Assembly (NCBI GenBank): GCA_037446575.1
Contig: JBBIII010000063.1
Coordinates: 1-13,719 of the forward strand
Length of the DNA: 13,719 nt
From: JBBIII01 sp037446575
GTDB taxonomy: Bacteria; Bacteroidota; Ignavibacteria; UBA10030
Direction: 5' to 3'
Within the stretch, counting starts at the first letter, position 1; every line of letters starts with the position of its first letter. Under the pieces are notes generated by a model. The model did not search any database, was not told the DNA's origin, and saw only the letters and a program-made list of their open reading frames with translations. The translations under genes were made by a program, and so were the position numbers. Of this stretch, positions 7,064 to 13,719 are shown piece after piece.

Positions 7064-8278
7064 TTATGATTCCCATTTCCCGCGGTTATCTGGACCTATC
7101 CAAAATTCACGTTCTTTTTTCCATCCTTGCTCGTCAATTTTTAGATCTTTTGTTTGCCATCCCGCTTTAATTCGTTTTGTTAAATCGTCAAAACCCTTGT
7201 TCCATGAAAGTCCGTCCGGAACTGTTACGTTCATACTTCCTGCGGCATTCGCATACCTTAAGCAAGATTCTATCGAATTGCCCCAAACAAAAGCAGAAAG
7301 AAATCCCGCAATCGCTGAATCGCCTGAACCTAATGCTCCGACAAATTTTTCCTCTTCATACACGGGGAACCAAAGTTCGCGGTTTGCCCAATTATCAATA
7401 TCGGAACATTTTGCGGCTCCCATTTTCATAAGCCGGTCTTTATCAGCTGTACGAATGTATAAACCTCTATGCCCGCATTTGACCATCGCTATCGCTGTGC
7501 CAAGCTGAATAAGTTCCTTTCCTAAATCGGAAATCTCTTTAACCGTCATATGATCTAGCACAGTTTCTTTTGGACCAAGCTTCGCTTTCTTTTCGAGGAA
7601 ATTTTCTTTATGTAGAAAATAGAAAATCTCTTCAGCGCTCGGCACCATAATATCTGAAAGCGGCACCCAATCGTTAAGAATTACTTTCCAATCAACTTGT
7701 CCTGCTCGACTATTTACATCTGGCAATGAAAGATCGAGTGCGGTTGTTGTATCCAATTCTTTTGTCTTCTTAAGAATTTTGGTTAACTCCTGTCCTTTAT
7801 TTTCATAAAGCTTGCTCATCCAGGGCGGATAACCAAAAAGCATTAATTTGGAATGCTTAACTAAATCAAAATCCATATCATCGTAACCAAATGTATCATT
7901 GGCTCCACAATGATGAAGATAGAATCGATCAATACCGGGAATGCAGATTGCAATTGTGTACGAAGTAGATTCGCCCTTAACCATTTTAATTCCTTTAAAA
8001 TGTCCTTCGTGCTCTTCGTACCAATTTAGAATCTGTTTACCAAAATCATCATCGCCTACCTTGCCAATTAATTCTGTCTTGACGCCAAGCCGTCTTATCG
8101 AAACTCCCGCATTTGTAACAGGACCTCCGCCTACTACAACGCATTTTCCCATATTTATCATTTTACCCGGGACGAGAACGTCGGTTAGTTTATCTACCTT
8201 CCCGTCAATTGTAAAAGCGGGAATTAAATCTAAACACGTGTGCCCCGCCGCCACTATTTCTATATTCTTTTTACTCAC
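7064..8278 (-). CDS. PfkB/ribokinase-family carbohydrate kinase, substrate unknown
   Basis: This 404-residue protein carries both PfkB signatures. The N-terminal one includes GGGPVTNAGVSIRRLG (50-65) followed by IGKVGDDDFG (71-80). The C-terminal one is GALGSGDSAIAGFLSAF (314-330), with D320 as the catalytic base in the anion-hole motif GSGD. Family members phosphorylate sugars or nucleosides with ATP in the cytoplasm. It is longer than the usual 300-340 residues; the excess lies in an insertion near 220-250 and a charged, Trp-rich tail after about 375. The start is a GTG at 8278, supported by AAGGA at 8289-8293; no in-frame ATG fits better. Its close pairing with the GH3 gene (28-base gap) suggests it phosphorylates a sugar that enzyme releases. 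It is unlikely to be the xylulose kinase, because a dedicated xylulokinase is encoded in the same cluster. Specificity cannot be read from the sequence. Confidence 0.85.
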   Translation of the reverse strand: MSKKNIEIVAAGHTCLDLIPAFTIDGKVDKLTDVLVPGKMINMGKCVVVGGGPVTNAGVSIRRLGVKTELIGKVGDDDFGKQILNWYEEHEGHFKGIKMVKGESTSYTIAICIPGIDRFYLHHCGANDTFGYDDMDFDLVKHSKLMLFGYPPWMSKLYENKGQELTKILKKTKELDTTTALDLSLPDVNSRAGQVDWKVILNDWVPLSDIMVPSAEEIFYFLHKENFLEKKAKLGPKETVLDHMTVKEISDLGKELIQLGTAIAMVKCGHRGLYIRTADKDRLMKMGAAKCSDIDNWANRELWFPVYEEEKFVGALGSGDSAIAGFLSAFVWGNSIESCLRYANAAGSMNVTVPDGLSWNKGFDDLTKRIKAGWQTKDLKIDEQGWKKEREFWIGPDNRGKWES

Positions 8279-8288
8279 GATATTAAGT

Positions 8289-8293
8289 TCCTT
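8289..8293 (-). promoter_or_regulatory. Ribosome binding site that sets the GTG start of the kinase gene
   Basis: AAGGA on the minus strand, 10 bases before the GTG at 8278. No ATG with an SD lies nearby in frame, so the GTG is the supported start. Confidence 0.6.
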
Positions 8294-8343
8294 ATAATAT
8301 TCTTTTGATAAATTAATTTATTTACAATTTATATAACAAAATT

Positions 8344-9411
8344 TTATTTCTGAATTACTTTTATAACAGCGTCGAAAGCAGGTTTTGGTTTAAACTCACG
8401 GTCAAACAGCGTAGGATAATCTATCCTGCCCCTAATCGGTAAGTAACTTCGCCAAGATTGACCATCATGAACAGCCCATTGTGTTATCCGACTGAATTTT
8501 TCTCTGTTCTTGTGGAAGTAAGAAAATAAATCGGCGTAACGTTTTGCTAACTGCTGTTGCACAGATTCAGGTAGAGATTCGATGTAAGGATTATTCTTCT
8601 TCTGCCATTCGGCATCAAATGAAGAAATATCAACTGCTTTAGCATCAACCGGATAAAACGGTAGCACGCTTATATCCATCTCGGTTACCATCAGCTTCAA
8701 ACCCAATTTCGATAAAGGTTGAATGTAAGCGTCAATTTCTTCTACGCTTGGATAATCCAAAAACCAATGTCCCTGAATACCAACTCCATCAATACGAACG
8801 CCTTTCGATTTTAGATTTTCAACTAACCGAATAACCGCTTCGCATTTTGGCTTATACTCAAAATCGTACTCATTATAATAAAGCTCGGCGTTTGGATCGG
8901 CTTGTCTGGCGTATTCAAAAGCTTTCTGTATATAATCTTCACCAATAATATCTAACCACTTGCACTTTCTAAATTGACCATCCGCCGTAAATGATTCGTT
9001 CACAACATCCCAACCATGGATTCTGCCTTTATAGCGACCCACAACAGTAAATATGTGATCTTTCATTCGTTCAAGCAAAGCATCGCGACTTAAAAGATTC
9101 CCCGCTGAGTCATAGAACACCCAATCCGGAGTCTGGAAAAACCAAACAAGCGTATGTCCGACTATGTGCATATTGTGTTGTTCGCCAAATTTCACAAATC
9201 GGTCAACGGCTTCGAAATTATATTTATCCGGTTCCGGATGAACCTCTTCCCATTTAAGAATATTTTCCGGAGTGATGCTGTTGAAGTGTTTAGCTGCAAC
9301 AGACATTCCCTCCGGATCATTTCCAGAAATCTGATTTAAGCTAAGAGCCGCGCCAACATAAAAGTCGTCTTTATATACGTCTTTTAAAGAGGGCTGATTA
9401 TTAGATTCCAT
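8344..9411 (-). CDS. GH10 endo-beta-1,4-xylanase, intracellular type
   Basis: A single-domain GH10 TIM barrel of 355 residues from the ATG at 9411. WDVVNES (134-140) gives the acid/base E139 with N138 before it; TEMDISVLP (243-251) gives the nucleophile E244 and D246. QGHW (213-216), YYNEYD (178-183) and QWAVHDGQSW (311-320) are also in place. The motif that normally reads GHTLVWH reads GHTLVWFFQTPDW here (85-97), so the active-site His of the -1 subsite is replaced by F91. There is no signal peptide and no carbohydrate-binding module, as in intracellular xylanases such as Geobacillus IXT6 that cut imported xylo-oligosaccharides. The frame opens 11 codons earlier with a TTG at 9444, but neither start has a clear SD. 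I prefer the ATG because homology begins near residue 9. It lies 88 bases after xylA and 65 before the kinase. Confidence 0.92.
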   Translation of the reverse strand: MESNNQPSLKDVYKDDFYVGAALSLNQISGNDPEGMSVAAKHFNSITPENILKWEEVHPEPDKYNFEAVDRFVKFGEQHNMHIVGHTLVWFFQTPDWVFYDSAGNLLSRDALLERMKDHIFTVVGRYKGRIHGWDVVNESFTADGQFRKCKWLDIIGEDYIQKAFEYARQADPNAELYYNEYDFEYKPKCEAVIRLVENLKSKGVRIDGVGIQGHWFLDYPSVEEIDAYIQPLSKLGLKLMVTEMDISVLPFYPVDAKAVDISSFDAEWQKKNNPYIESLPESVQQQLAKRYADLFSYFHKNREKFSRITQWAVHDGQSWRSYLPIRGRIDYPTLFDREFKPKPAFDAVIKVIQK

Positions 9412-9499
9412 ATTCACGCAGAATTCTTTTTTTTCTAGAAACAAGTCACATAAAAATATCTTATGCTCTGTCTCTTATTATTAAATCGGTTTCCTGCTT

Positions 9500-10816
9500 T
9501 TAGAATAAATAGGAGTTAATAATATTCTCTAACATCTCTTGCCGCGCGCTCTCGAGCGTCGGATTCTTTTCATTGCGAACCCACTTGTCAACATCTTCCA
9601 TTGTAACCTTACCGGACATAATTTGTTGTCCAATACCGGAATTATGACTGCTGTATCTTTCATCGATAAATTTATCTAACACCTTATCTTGAATCATTTG
9701 GTGCGCAACTAATAATCCTTTTGCAAACGCATCCATTCCGCCTATATGTGCATAGAAAAGATCAGTCGGGTCGTTTGAGCTTCGGCGTACTTTTGCATCG
9801 AAATTCAATCCGCCAGTGCCAAGTCCGTTTTGTTTCAAAATTACTAACATCGCAAAAGTTGTGCTGTAAATATCTACGGGGAATTGATCAGTATCCCATC
9901 CAAGCAATAAATCGCCTCTATTTGCATCAACGCTTCCTAATTTTCCTGCGGCTGATGAAACGGCAAGTTCATGTTCAAATGTACTGCCGGCTAAAGTTCC
10001 ATGGTTTGCTTCTATATTCAGCTTAAAATCATCAAACAAACCGAATTCTCTTAGGAAGTTTAATGTAGTCGCCGCATCCGAATCGTATTGATGCTTTGTT
10101 GGCTCGCACGGTTTTGGCTCAATTAGAAATTGGCATTTGAAACCGAGTTTATTCTTATAATCAACCGCCATATGTAAGAACTTCGCCATCTTCTCAGCTT
10201 CTTTTTTCAAATCTGTATTTATTAATGATTCGTAACCTTCTCTGCCGCCCCAGAAAACATAATTTTCACCGCCGAGTTCTTTTGTAGCGTCTAACGCATT
10301 TTTCACCTGTGCAATTGCAGTCGCCATAACGTGTGCGTTCGGACTTGTCGCAGCGCCTTGTGAATATATCGGGTTGCTGAACAAATTGGCAGTGCCCCAA
10401 AGTAATTTTATTCCCGTCTCCTTTTGAAGCTTCTTTGCATATTCAACCATAATTTCCAAATTCTTGCACGATTGCGTGAATGTTTCACCTTCGGGCGCAA
10501 TGTCACGATCATGGAAGCACCAGTAATCAATGCCTGATTTTTGTAGAAATTCAAAATTTGCGTCTAAAGTATCTTTAGCGCGTTGTATCGGGTCTGAAGA
10601 TTTTCTCCATTCCCTCTGAAAACTCGGACCGCCAAACATATCGGCGCCGTTTCCTAACATCGTATGCCAAAAAGCAACCGAAAAACGAAGATGCTCTGCC
10701 ATTGTTTTATCGCCAACTTTTTGATCTTTATTGTAATATTTAAACGCCAATGTATTCTTCGAATCTTTACCTTCGTAAGGTATTGGCTTTTGAACTTTTG
10801 TAAAATAGTTACTCAT
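9500..10816 (-). CDS. xylA: Xylose isomerase, class II
   Basis: This 438-residue enzyme interconverts D-xylose and D-xylulose in the cytoplasm (EC 5.3.1.5). The N-terminal extension of about 50 residues before the barrel places it in class II, the long form. All catalytic and metal residues I looked for are present: FHDRDIAPEG (101-110) with H102 and D105; VFWGGREGYESLINTD (187-202); EPKP (233-236) with E233 and K235; E269 and H272 in IEANHGTLAGSTFEHE; D297 in GSVDANRGD; D308 and D310 in WDTDQFP; D340 in GLNFDAK. The ATG at 10816 has AAAGGA 8 bases upstream. It follows xylB by 107 bases of very AT-rich DNA with no clear terminator, so the two are probably co-transcribed. The identification is essentially certain. 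Confidence 0.98.
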   Translation of the reverse strand: MSNYFTKVQKPIPYEGKDSKNTLAFKYYNKDQKVGDKTMAEHLRFSVAFWHTMLGNGADMFGGPSFQREWRKSSDPIQRAKDTLDANFEFLQKSGIDYWCFHDRDIAPEGETFTQSCKNLEIMVEYAKKLQKETGIKLLWGTANLFSNPIYSQGAATSPNAHVMATAIAQVKNALDATKELGGENYVFWGGREGYESLINTDLKKEAEKMAKFLHMAVDYKNKLGFKCQFLIEPKPCEPTKHQYDSDAATTLNFLREFGLFDDFKLNIEANHGTLAGSTFEHELAVSSAAGKLGSVDANRGDLLLGWDTDQFPVDIYSTTFAMLVILKQNGLGTGGLNFDAKVRRSSNDPTDLFYAHIGGMDAFAKGLLVAHQMIQDKVLDKFIDERYSSHNSGIGQQIMSGKVTMEDVDKWVRNEKNPTLESARQEMLENIINSYLF

Positions 10817-10923
10817 TTTTTTATTCCTTTTTATTTAATTAGATAAAATTGTTGATTTCAAAAAAGTGATAATTTACCATAAAATTTTTTTAAAGAATTT
10901 TTGGAAAATAAAATTTATTATTT

Positions 10924-12420
10924 TTAATTCTTTGTTTGGATGATTCGGTTCAAAGTCGAGACCCATTTTTCAAACAACTCAGCGTAAACAGATGCTTTAT
11001 TGCTATTAGGTTCAATTACTTTTAATCGCTCAAGACCTTTGAACATTTCTTCACGCGACTTGTAATGCTTTACGCCCAATCCAGCACCGCGCGCGGCGCC
11101 CTGTGAACCATCTGTATTGTATAACTCGATTGTAACTCCAGCAACTGTTGCAAGTGTCTCACGGAAAATAGGACCGAGAAACAAATTCGCTTGTCCGGCG
11201 CGCATTACTTTTGGTCTCATTTCCATCTCATGCATAATGTTAATTCCATAGTTGAATGAGAATGCAATTCCTTCATGCACCGCTCGCATAAGATGCGATG
11301 GCGTATGTATGTTGAATTGAATATTTGCTAATTGAGAACCAATATCGCGATTTTCTAACATTCTTTCAGCTCCGTTGCCAAACGGTAAGCAAATTAATCC
11401 TTCAGCTCCAATTGGAGTATTCATAGCAAGTTTATCAAGTTCCGCATAACCGACATTTTGCTGTCCTGTTGTTTTCCTCATCCAACTGTTCGAAATTCCC
11501 GTCCCATTGATGCATAGCAATACTCCAATTCGTCTTGCATCCTTTTTATGATTGACATGCGCAAACGAATTTACTCGCGATGGTGGATCATATTTCAACG
11601 CATCGCTTACTCCATATACAACTCCAGATGTGCCGGCAGTTGCGGCAATTTCACCTGGCTCCATAACATTCAGAGAAAGCGCATTGTTCGGTTGATCGCC
11701 AGCGCGATACGAAACCGGCGTTCCTTTAGCCAATCCTAATTCTTTCGCCGCACTTTCAGTAAGTCGTCCTTGTTCTCCAAATGTTGGTACAATCGCCGGA
11801 ATCATATTTTTGCTGATTCCATAATGCTCTAATAAAAAATCAGCAGGTGAATTAGATTTGAAATCCCATAGTATCCCTTCAGATAAACCTGATTCAGTTG
11901 TTACCGCATCTCCGGTTAAACGCATTGCAATGTAATCACCCGGCAACATAAACTTATCAATCTTCTCAAAAATTTTCGGCTCGTTCATTTTTACCCAGCG
12001 AAGTTTTGATGCAGTAAAATTGCCTGGTGAATTCATAAGAGATGCCAAGCACTTCTCAGCTCCTATTGCTGTAAAAGCATCGCGTCCAATTTCTACTGCT
12101 CTGCTATCGCACCAAATAATTGAAGGACGCAACACTTGCTGATTCTTATCCACAACAACAAGTCCATGCATTTGATAAGAAATACCGATACCGATTATTT
12201 GATCGCTTTTAATTTTCGAAGTTGAAAGCGCTTCGGCTGTTGCTAATTTAAAATTTTCCCACCACATATTTGGGTCTTGTTCCGCCCATCCTGGCTTTTG
12301 TGCTGTAATAGGCATCTCAGCTTTAGGAGAAAATGCGCTTGCTTCAAGCTTACCTGATTCTACATTAAGTATTGAAACTTTTACTGATGAACTGCCAACA
12401 TCAACTCCGAGTGTATACAT
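10924..12420 (-). CDS. xylB: Xylulokinase (FGGY family)
   Basis: This 498-residue protein phosphorylates D-xylulose to D-xylulose 5-phosphate with ATP (EC 2.7.1.17), feeding the pentose phosphate pathway. The N-terminal actin-like domain opens with GVDVGSSSVKV (5-15), the phosphate-binding turn. QMHG (83-86) and WCDSR (103-107) are substrate-pocket motifs typical of xylulokinases among FGGY kinases. The catalytic base is D242 in RAGDQPNNA. ATAGTSGVVYG (about 260-270), the FGGY signature region HEGIAFSFNYG and the late GSQGAARGAG belong to the C-terminal ATP-binding domain. Length and domain order are normal. The ATG at 12420 follows AAAGGA with a 10-base spacer and lies 44 bases after the epimerase stop. 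The MHG motif and the adjacent xylA make xylulose the clear substrate over glycerol or gluconate. Confidence 0.96.
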   Translation of the reverse strand: MYTLGVDVGSSSVKVSILNVESGKLEASAFSPKAEMPITAQKPGWAEQDPNMWWENFKLATAEALSTSKIKSDQIIGIGISYQMHGLVVVDKNQQVLRPSIIWCDSRAVEIGRDAFTAIGAEKCLASLMNSPGNFTASKLRWVKMNEPKIFEKIDKFMLPGDYIAMRLTGDAVTTESGLSEGILWDFKSNSPADFLLEHYGISKNMIPAIVPTFGEQGRLTESAAKELGLAKGTPVSYRAGDQPNNALSLNVMEPGEIAATAGTSGVVYGVSDALKYDPPSRVNSFAHVNHKKDARRIGVLLCINGTGISNSWMRKTTGQQNVGYAELDKLAMNTPIGAEGLICLPFGNGAERMLENRDIGSQLANIQFNIHTPSHLMRAVHEGIAFSFNYGINIMHEMEMRPKVMRAGQANLFLGPIFRETLATVAGVTIELYNTDGSQGAARGAGLGVKHYKSREEMFKGLERLKVIEPNSNKASVYAELFEKWVSTLNRIIQTKN

Positions 12421-12464
12421 TTTTTTTACATCCTTTAATTTTTAATGTGTGAATAAAATTATTT

Positions 12465-13517
12465 CTACTTTTTTGTTAGAAATTGATAAATAGTAGTTTG
12501 TTTATAAACTTCGCCCGGTCTTAAAACCACCGAAGGAAACTCTGGTTTGTTAGGCGAATCCGGATATCCTTGCGCTTCGAGGCAAAAACCAGTTCTGCGA
12601 TTGTAAGTAACACCACCTTTACCTTTTACCTCTTTCAACGAGTTACCAGAATAGAATTGAATTCCCGGTTGATCAGAATAAACAACCATTACTCTCCCGC
12701 TGTTGGGCTCGTACACTTCTGCAACTTTTCGAACCTGCTTATTATAATTCCTGAGAACCCAATTATTATCATAGCCGCCCCCGATTAGAATCTGTTCAAA
12801 TTGATCATCTATGTTATTCCCAATTCGTTTCATTGTTCTGAAATCTACTGGTGTGTTCACTACAGTAGCAATTTCACCAGTCGGTATTTGTCCCTTATCT
12901 ACAACAGTTACATAATCCGATTCGATGCTCAATTGATGATTAAGAATTGATGAAGATAAAATGCCGGATAAATTAAAATAAGAATGCTGTGTCGGATTTA
13001 GAACAGTAGTTTTGTCGGTAGTTCCTTGATAATCTACACGAAGTTCATTTTTATCTGTCAAAGTGTAAGTAACAATCAAGGTAACCGTACCGGGATAACC
13101 TTCTTCACCGTCTGGACTAACTAAAGTTAATTTCACTGCCGGTTCTTTTGCATCTATAGGTTCTGCTTCCCAATATTTTTTATTAAATCCAACGATTCCA
13201 CCGTGAAGATGATTCTCGCCATTATTAATAGCAAGCGTATATGTCTTTCCTTCCAATTGGAATTTTCCTTTACCAATACGATTGCCATATCTTCCAACAA
13301 CAGTTCCTAAAAACGTTTTATCGTTTAAATATTCTTCTAACGTGTCGTACCCAAGCGCTACATCCTCAAATTTTCCATTCTTATCAGGTACAACGATTGA
13401 TGTTATGATGGCGCCATAGTTAATTACAACAACTTTGCTACCAGAAGAATTGGTTAAAGTATATTGATGGACTTCTTTGCCATCAGGTAGTTTGCCAAAT
13501 AATTTTTTTTCGATCAC
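12465..13517 (-). CDS. galM: Aldose 1-epimerase (mutarotase)
   Basis: This 350-residue protein interconverts alpha and beta anomers of aldoses, here probably xylose released by retaining xylosidases, so that xylose isomerase has its preferred anomer. The galactose-mutarotase beta-sandwich is marked by GRYGNRIGKGKF (75-86), NNGENHLHGG (98-107), NPTQHSYFNL (174-183) and FCLEAQGYPDSPN (311-323). H105 and H178 are the conserved histidines, with H178 as acid, and E314 is the catalytic base; D250 in GYDNNW binds sugar. There is no signal peptide or lipobox, so it is cytoplasmic, unlike many Bacteroidota mutarotases that are lipoproteins. The start is a GTG at 13517, with AGAGGA 7 bases upstream and no better ATG. 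It is the first gene of the visible cluster, just after the putative operator and promoter, and 44 bases ahead of xylB. Confidence 0.95.
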   Translation of the reverse strand: MIEKKLFGKLPDGKEVHQYTLTNSSGSKVVVINYGAIITSIVVPDKNGKFEDVALGYDTLEEYLNDKTFLGTVVGRYGNRIGKGKFQLEGKTYTLAINNGENHLHGGIVGFNKKYWEAEPIDAKEPAVKLTLVSPDGEEGYPGTVTLIVTYTLTDKNELRVDYQGTTDKTTVLNPTQHSYFNLSGILSSSILNHQLSIESDYVTVVDKGQIPTGEIATVVNTPVDFRTMKRIGNNIDDQFEQILIGGGYDNNWVLRNYNKQVRKVAEVYEPNSGRVMVVYSDQPGIQFYSGNSLKEVKGKGGVTYNRRTGFCLEAQGYPDSPNKPEFPSVVLRPGEVYKQTTIYQFLTKK

Positions 13518-13524
13518 TTGATTT

Positions 13525-13530
13525 TCCTCT
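13525..13530 (-). promoter_or_regulatory. Ribosome binding site that sets the GTG start of the epimerase gene
   Basis: AGAGGA on the minus strand, 7 bases before the GTG at 13517. The spacing is ideal and no in-frame ATG competes, so translation from GTG is well supported. Confidence 0.65.
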
Positions 13531-13625
13531 TAATTATATAATGCGGATGTTACTATTATTAAAAATCAATGTTTCCTAATTCCAGCTTTTCTAATACTAT
13601 TTTCTAATTTTTAATCTTCAAATCC

Positions 13626-13654
13626 AATAAACTTTTTTAAAGATCAAAACACAA
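13626..13654 (-). promoter_or_regulatory. Candidate promoter of the xylose operon (weak)
   Basis: On the minus strand TTGTGT (13654-13649) and TTTATT (13631-13626) are 17 bases apart, giving a start near 13619 and a leader of about 100 bases before galM. The hexamers match the sigma-70 consensus at 3 and 4 of 6 bases. What raises its standing is that it directly abuts the palindrome at 13655-13668. A perfect TATAAT closer to the gene (13538-13533) is too near the SD to serve. Confidence 0.25.
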
Positions 13655-13668
13655 TTGAACCGTTTCAA
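13655..13668. promoter_or_regulatory. CG-centred palindrome, candidate operator (LacI-family type)
   Basis: TTGAACCGTTTCAA is a 14-bp palindrome with 6 of 7 base pairs matching and CG at its centre, the hallmark of LacI/CcpA-family operators. It lies 138 bases upstream of the galM start, next to the candidate -35 box, with no coding sequence around it. No regulator gene is in the window, so the binding protein is unknown; a xylose-responsive repressor or activator is the natural guess. Confidence 0.45.
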
Positions 13669-13719
13669 AACTAATAATGTGTTTCCAAAAAAGCAAATTA
13701 AAAATAAAAATTCTTTTAA

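Larger units (their letters stand above)
13518..13719. other. Upstream non-coding region of the xylose operon
   Basis: These 202 very AT-rich bases contain the galM SD, the candidate promoter and the operator-like palindrome. No reading frame on either strand looks coding. The start of the region, beyond 13670, carries A/T runs only, and the upstream neighbour lies outside the window. Confidence 0.55.

Noticed and set aside
7002..7508. 168-residue plus-strand ORF opposite the kinase gene
   Set aside because: It is a shadow of the kinase gene, whose PfkB motifs, SD and operon position are clear.
9412..9444. Upstream TTG start for the GH10 xylanase adding 11 residues
   Set aside because: No SD precedes the TTG, and the extra residues (FLEKKEFCVN) form no signal peptide and match nothing in the family; the ATG at 9411 is simpler, though its SD is also weak.
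13533..13538. Perfect TATAAT on the minus strand before galM
   Set aside because: A start from it would fall on the SD itself, leaving no usable leader, and no -35 box lies at the right distance.

Overview
The window is AT-rich and every gene I can support lies on the minus strand, so transcription runs from high to low coordinates. It reads as a catabolic locus for xylan oligosaccharides and xylose. The likely source is a Gram-negative bacterium of the Bacteroidota/Ignavibacteria part of the tree. That inference rests on a TonB-dependent outer-membrane receptor with an N-terminal carboxypeptidase-regulatory-like domain, a class II (long) xylose isomerase, low GC, and Shine-Dalgarno (SD)-led genes in tight tandem. 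Nothing in the sequence fixes the species.

Layout in transcription order. A 202-base upstream region (13719-13518) holds a CG-centred palindrome that looks like a LacI-type operator, next to a weak candidate promoter. Then come aldose 1-epimerase (13517-12465), xylulokinase (12420-10924), xylose isomerase (10816-9500), a GH10 endoxylanase with no signal peptide (9411-8344), a PfkB-family sugar kinase (8278-7064), a GH3 enzyme with the Asp-His dyad of NagZ-type hexosaminidases (7035-5209) and a GH116 beta-glycosidase (5125-2582). Gaps between these seven genes are 28 to 107 bases, so one operon is likely. After a 363-base gap, which contains an unrecognised 34-codon ORF with its own SD, comes a GPH-family sugar:cation symporter (2218-818). 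After 249 more bases the window ends inside a TonB-dependent receptor (568-1).

How it fits together (inference): oligosaccharides cross the outer membrane, probably through the TonB receptor, and the inner membrane through the GPH symporter. The cytoplasmic GH10 and GH116 enzymes cut them to xylose. The epimerase speeds anomer interconversion, xylose isomerase makes xylulose, and xylulokinase makes xylulose 5-phosphate for the pentose phosphate pathway. All three glycosidases lack a visible signal peptide, so this is a 'take in, then digest' scheme.

Most of the locus is conventional. The parts that deserve attention are: the embedded GH3/PfkB pair, whose substrate is not explained by xylan; a His-to-Phe replacement in the most conserved active-site motif of the GH10 enzyme; GH116 apparently filling the role of beta-xylosidase; the operator-like palindrome; and the small ORF plus inverted repeat ahead of the transporter. 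I found no RNA gene, insertion sequence, CRISPR array, phage gene or transcriptional regulator gene, and no clearly novel multi-gene system.
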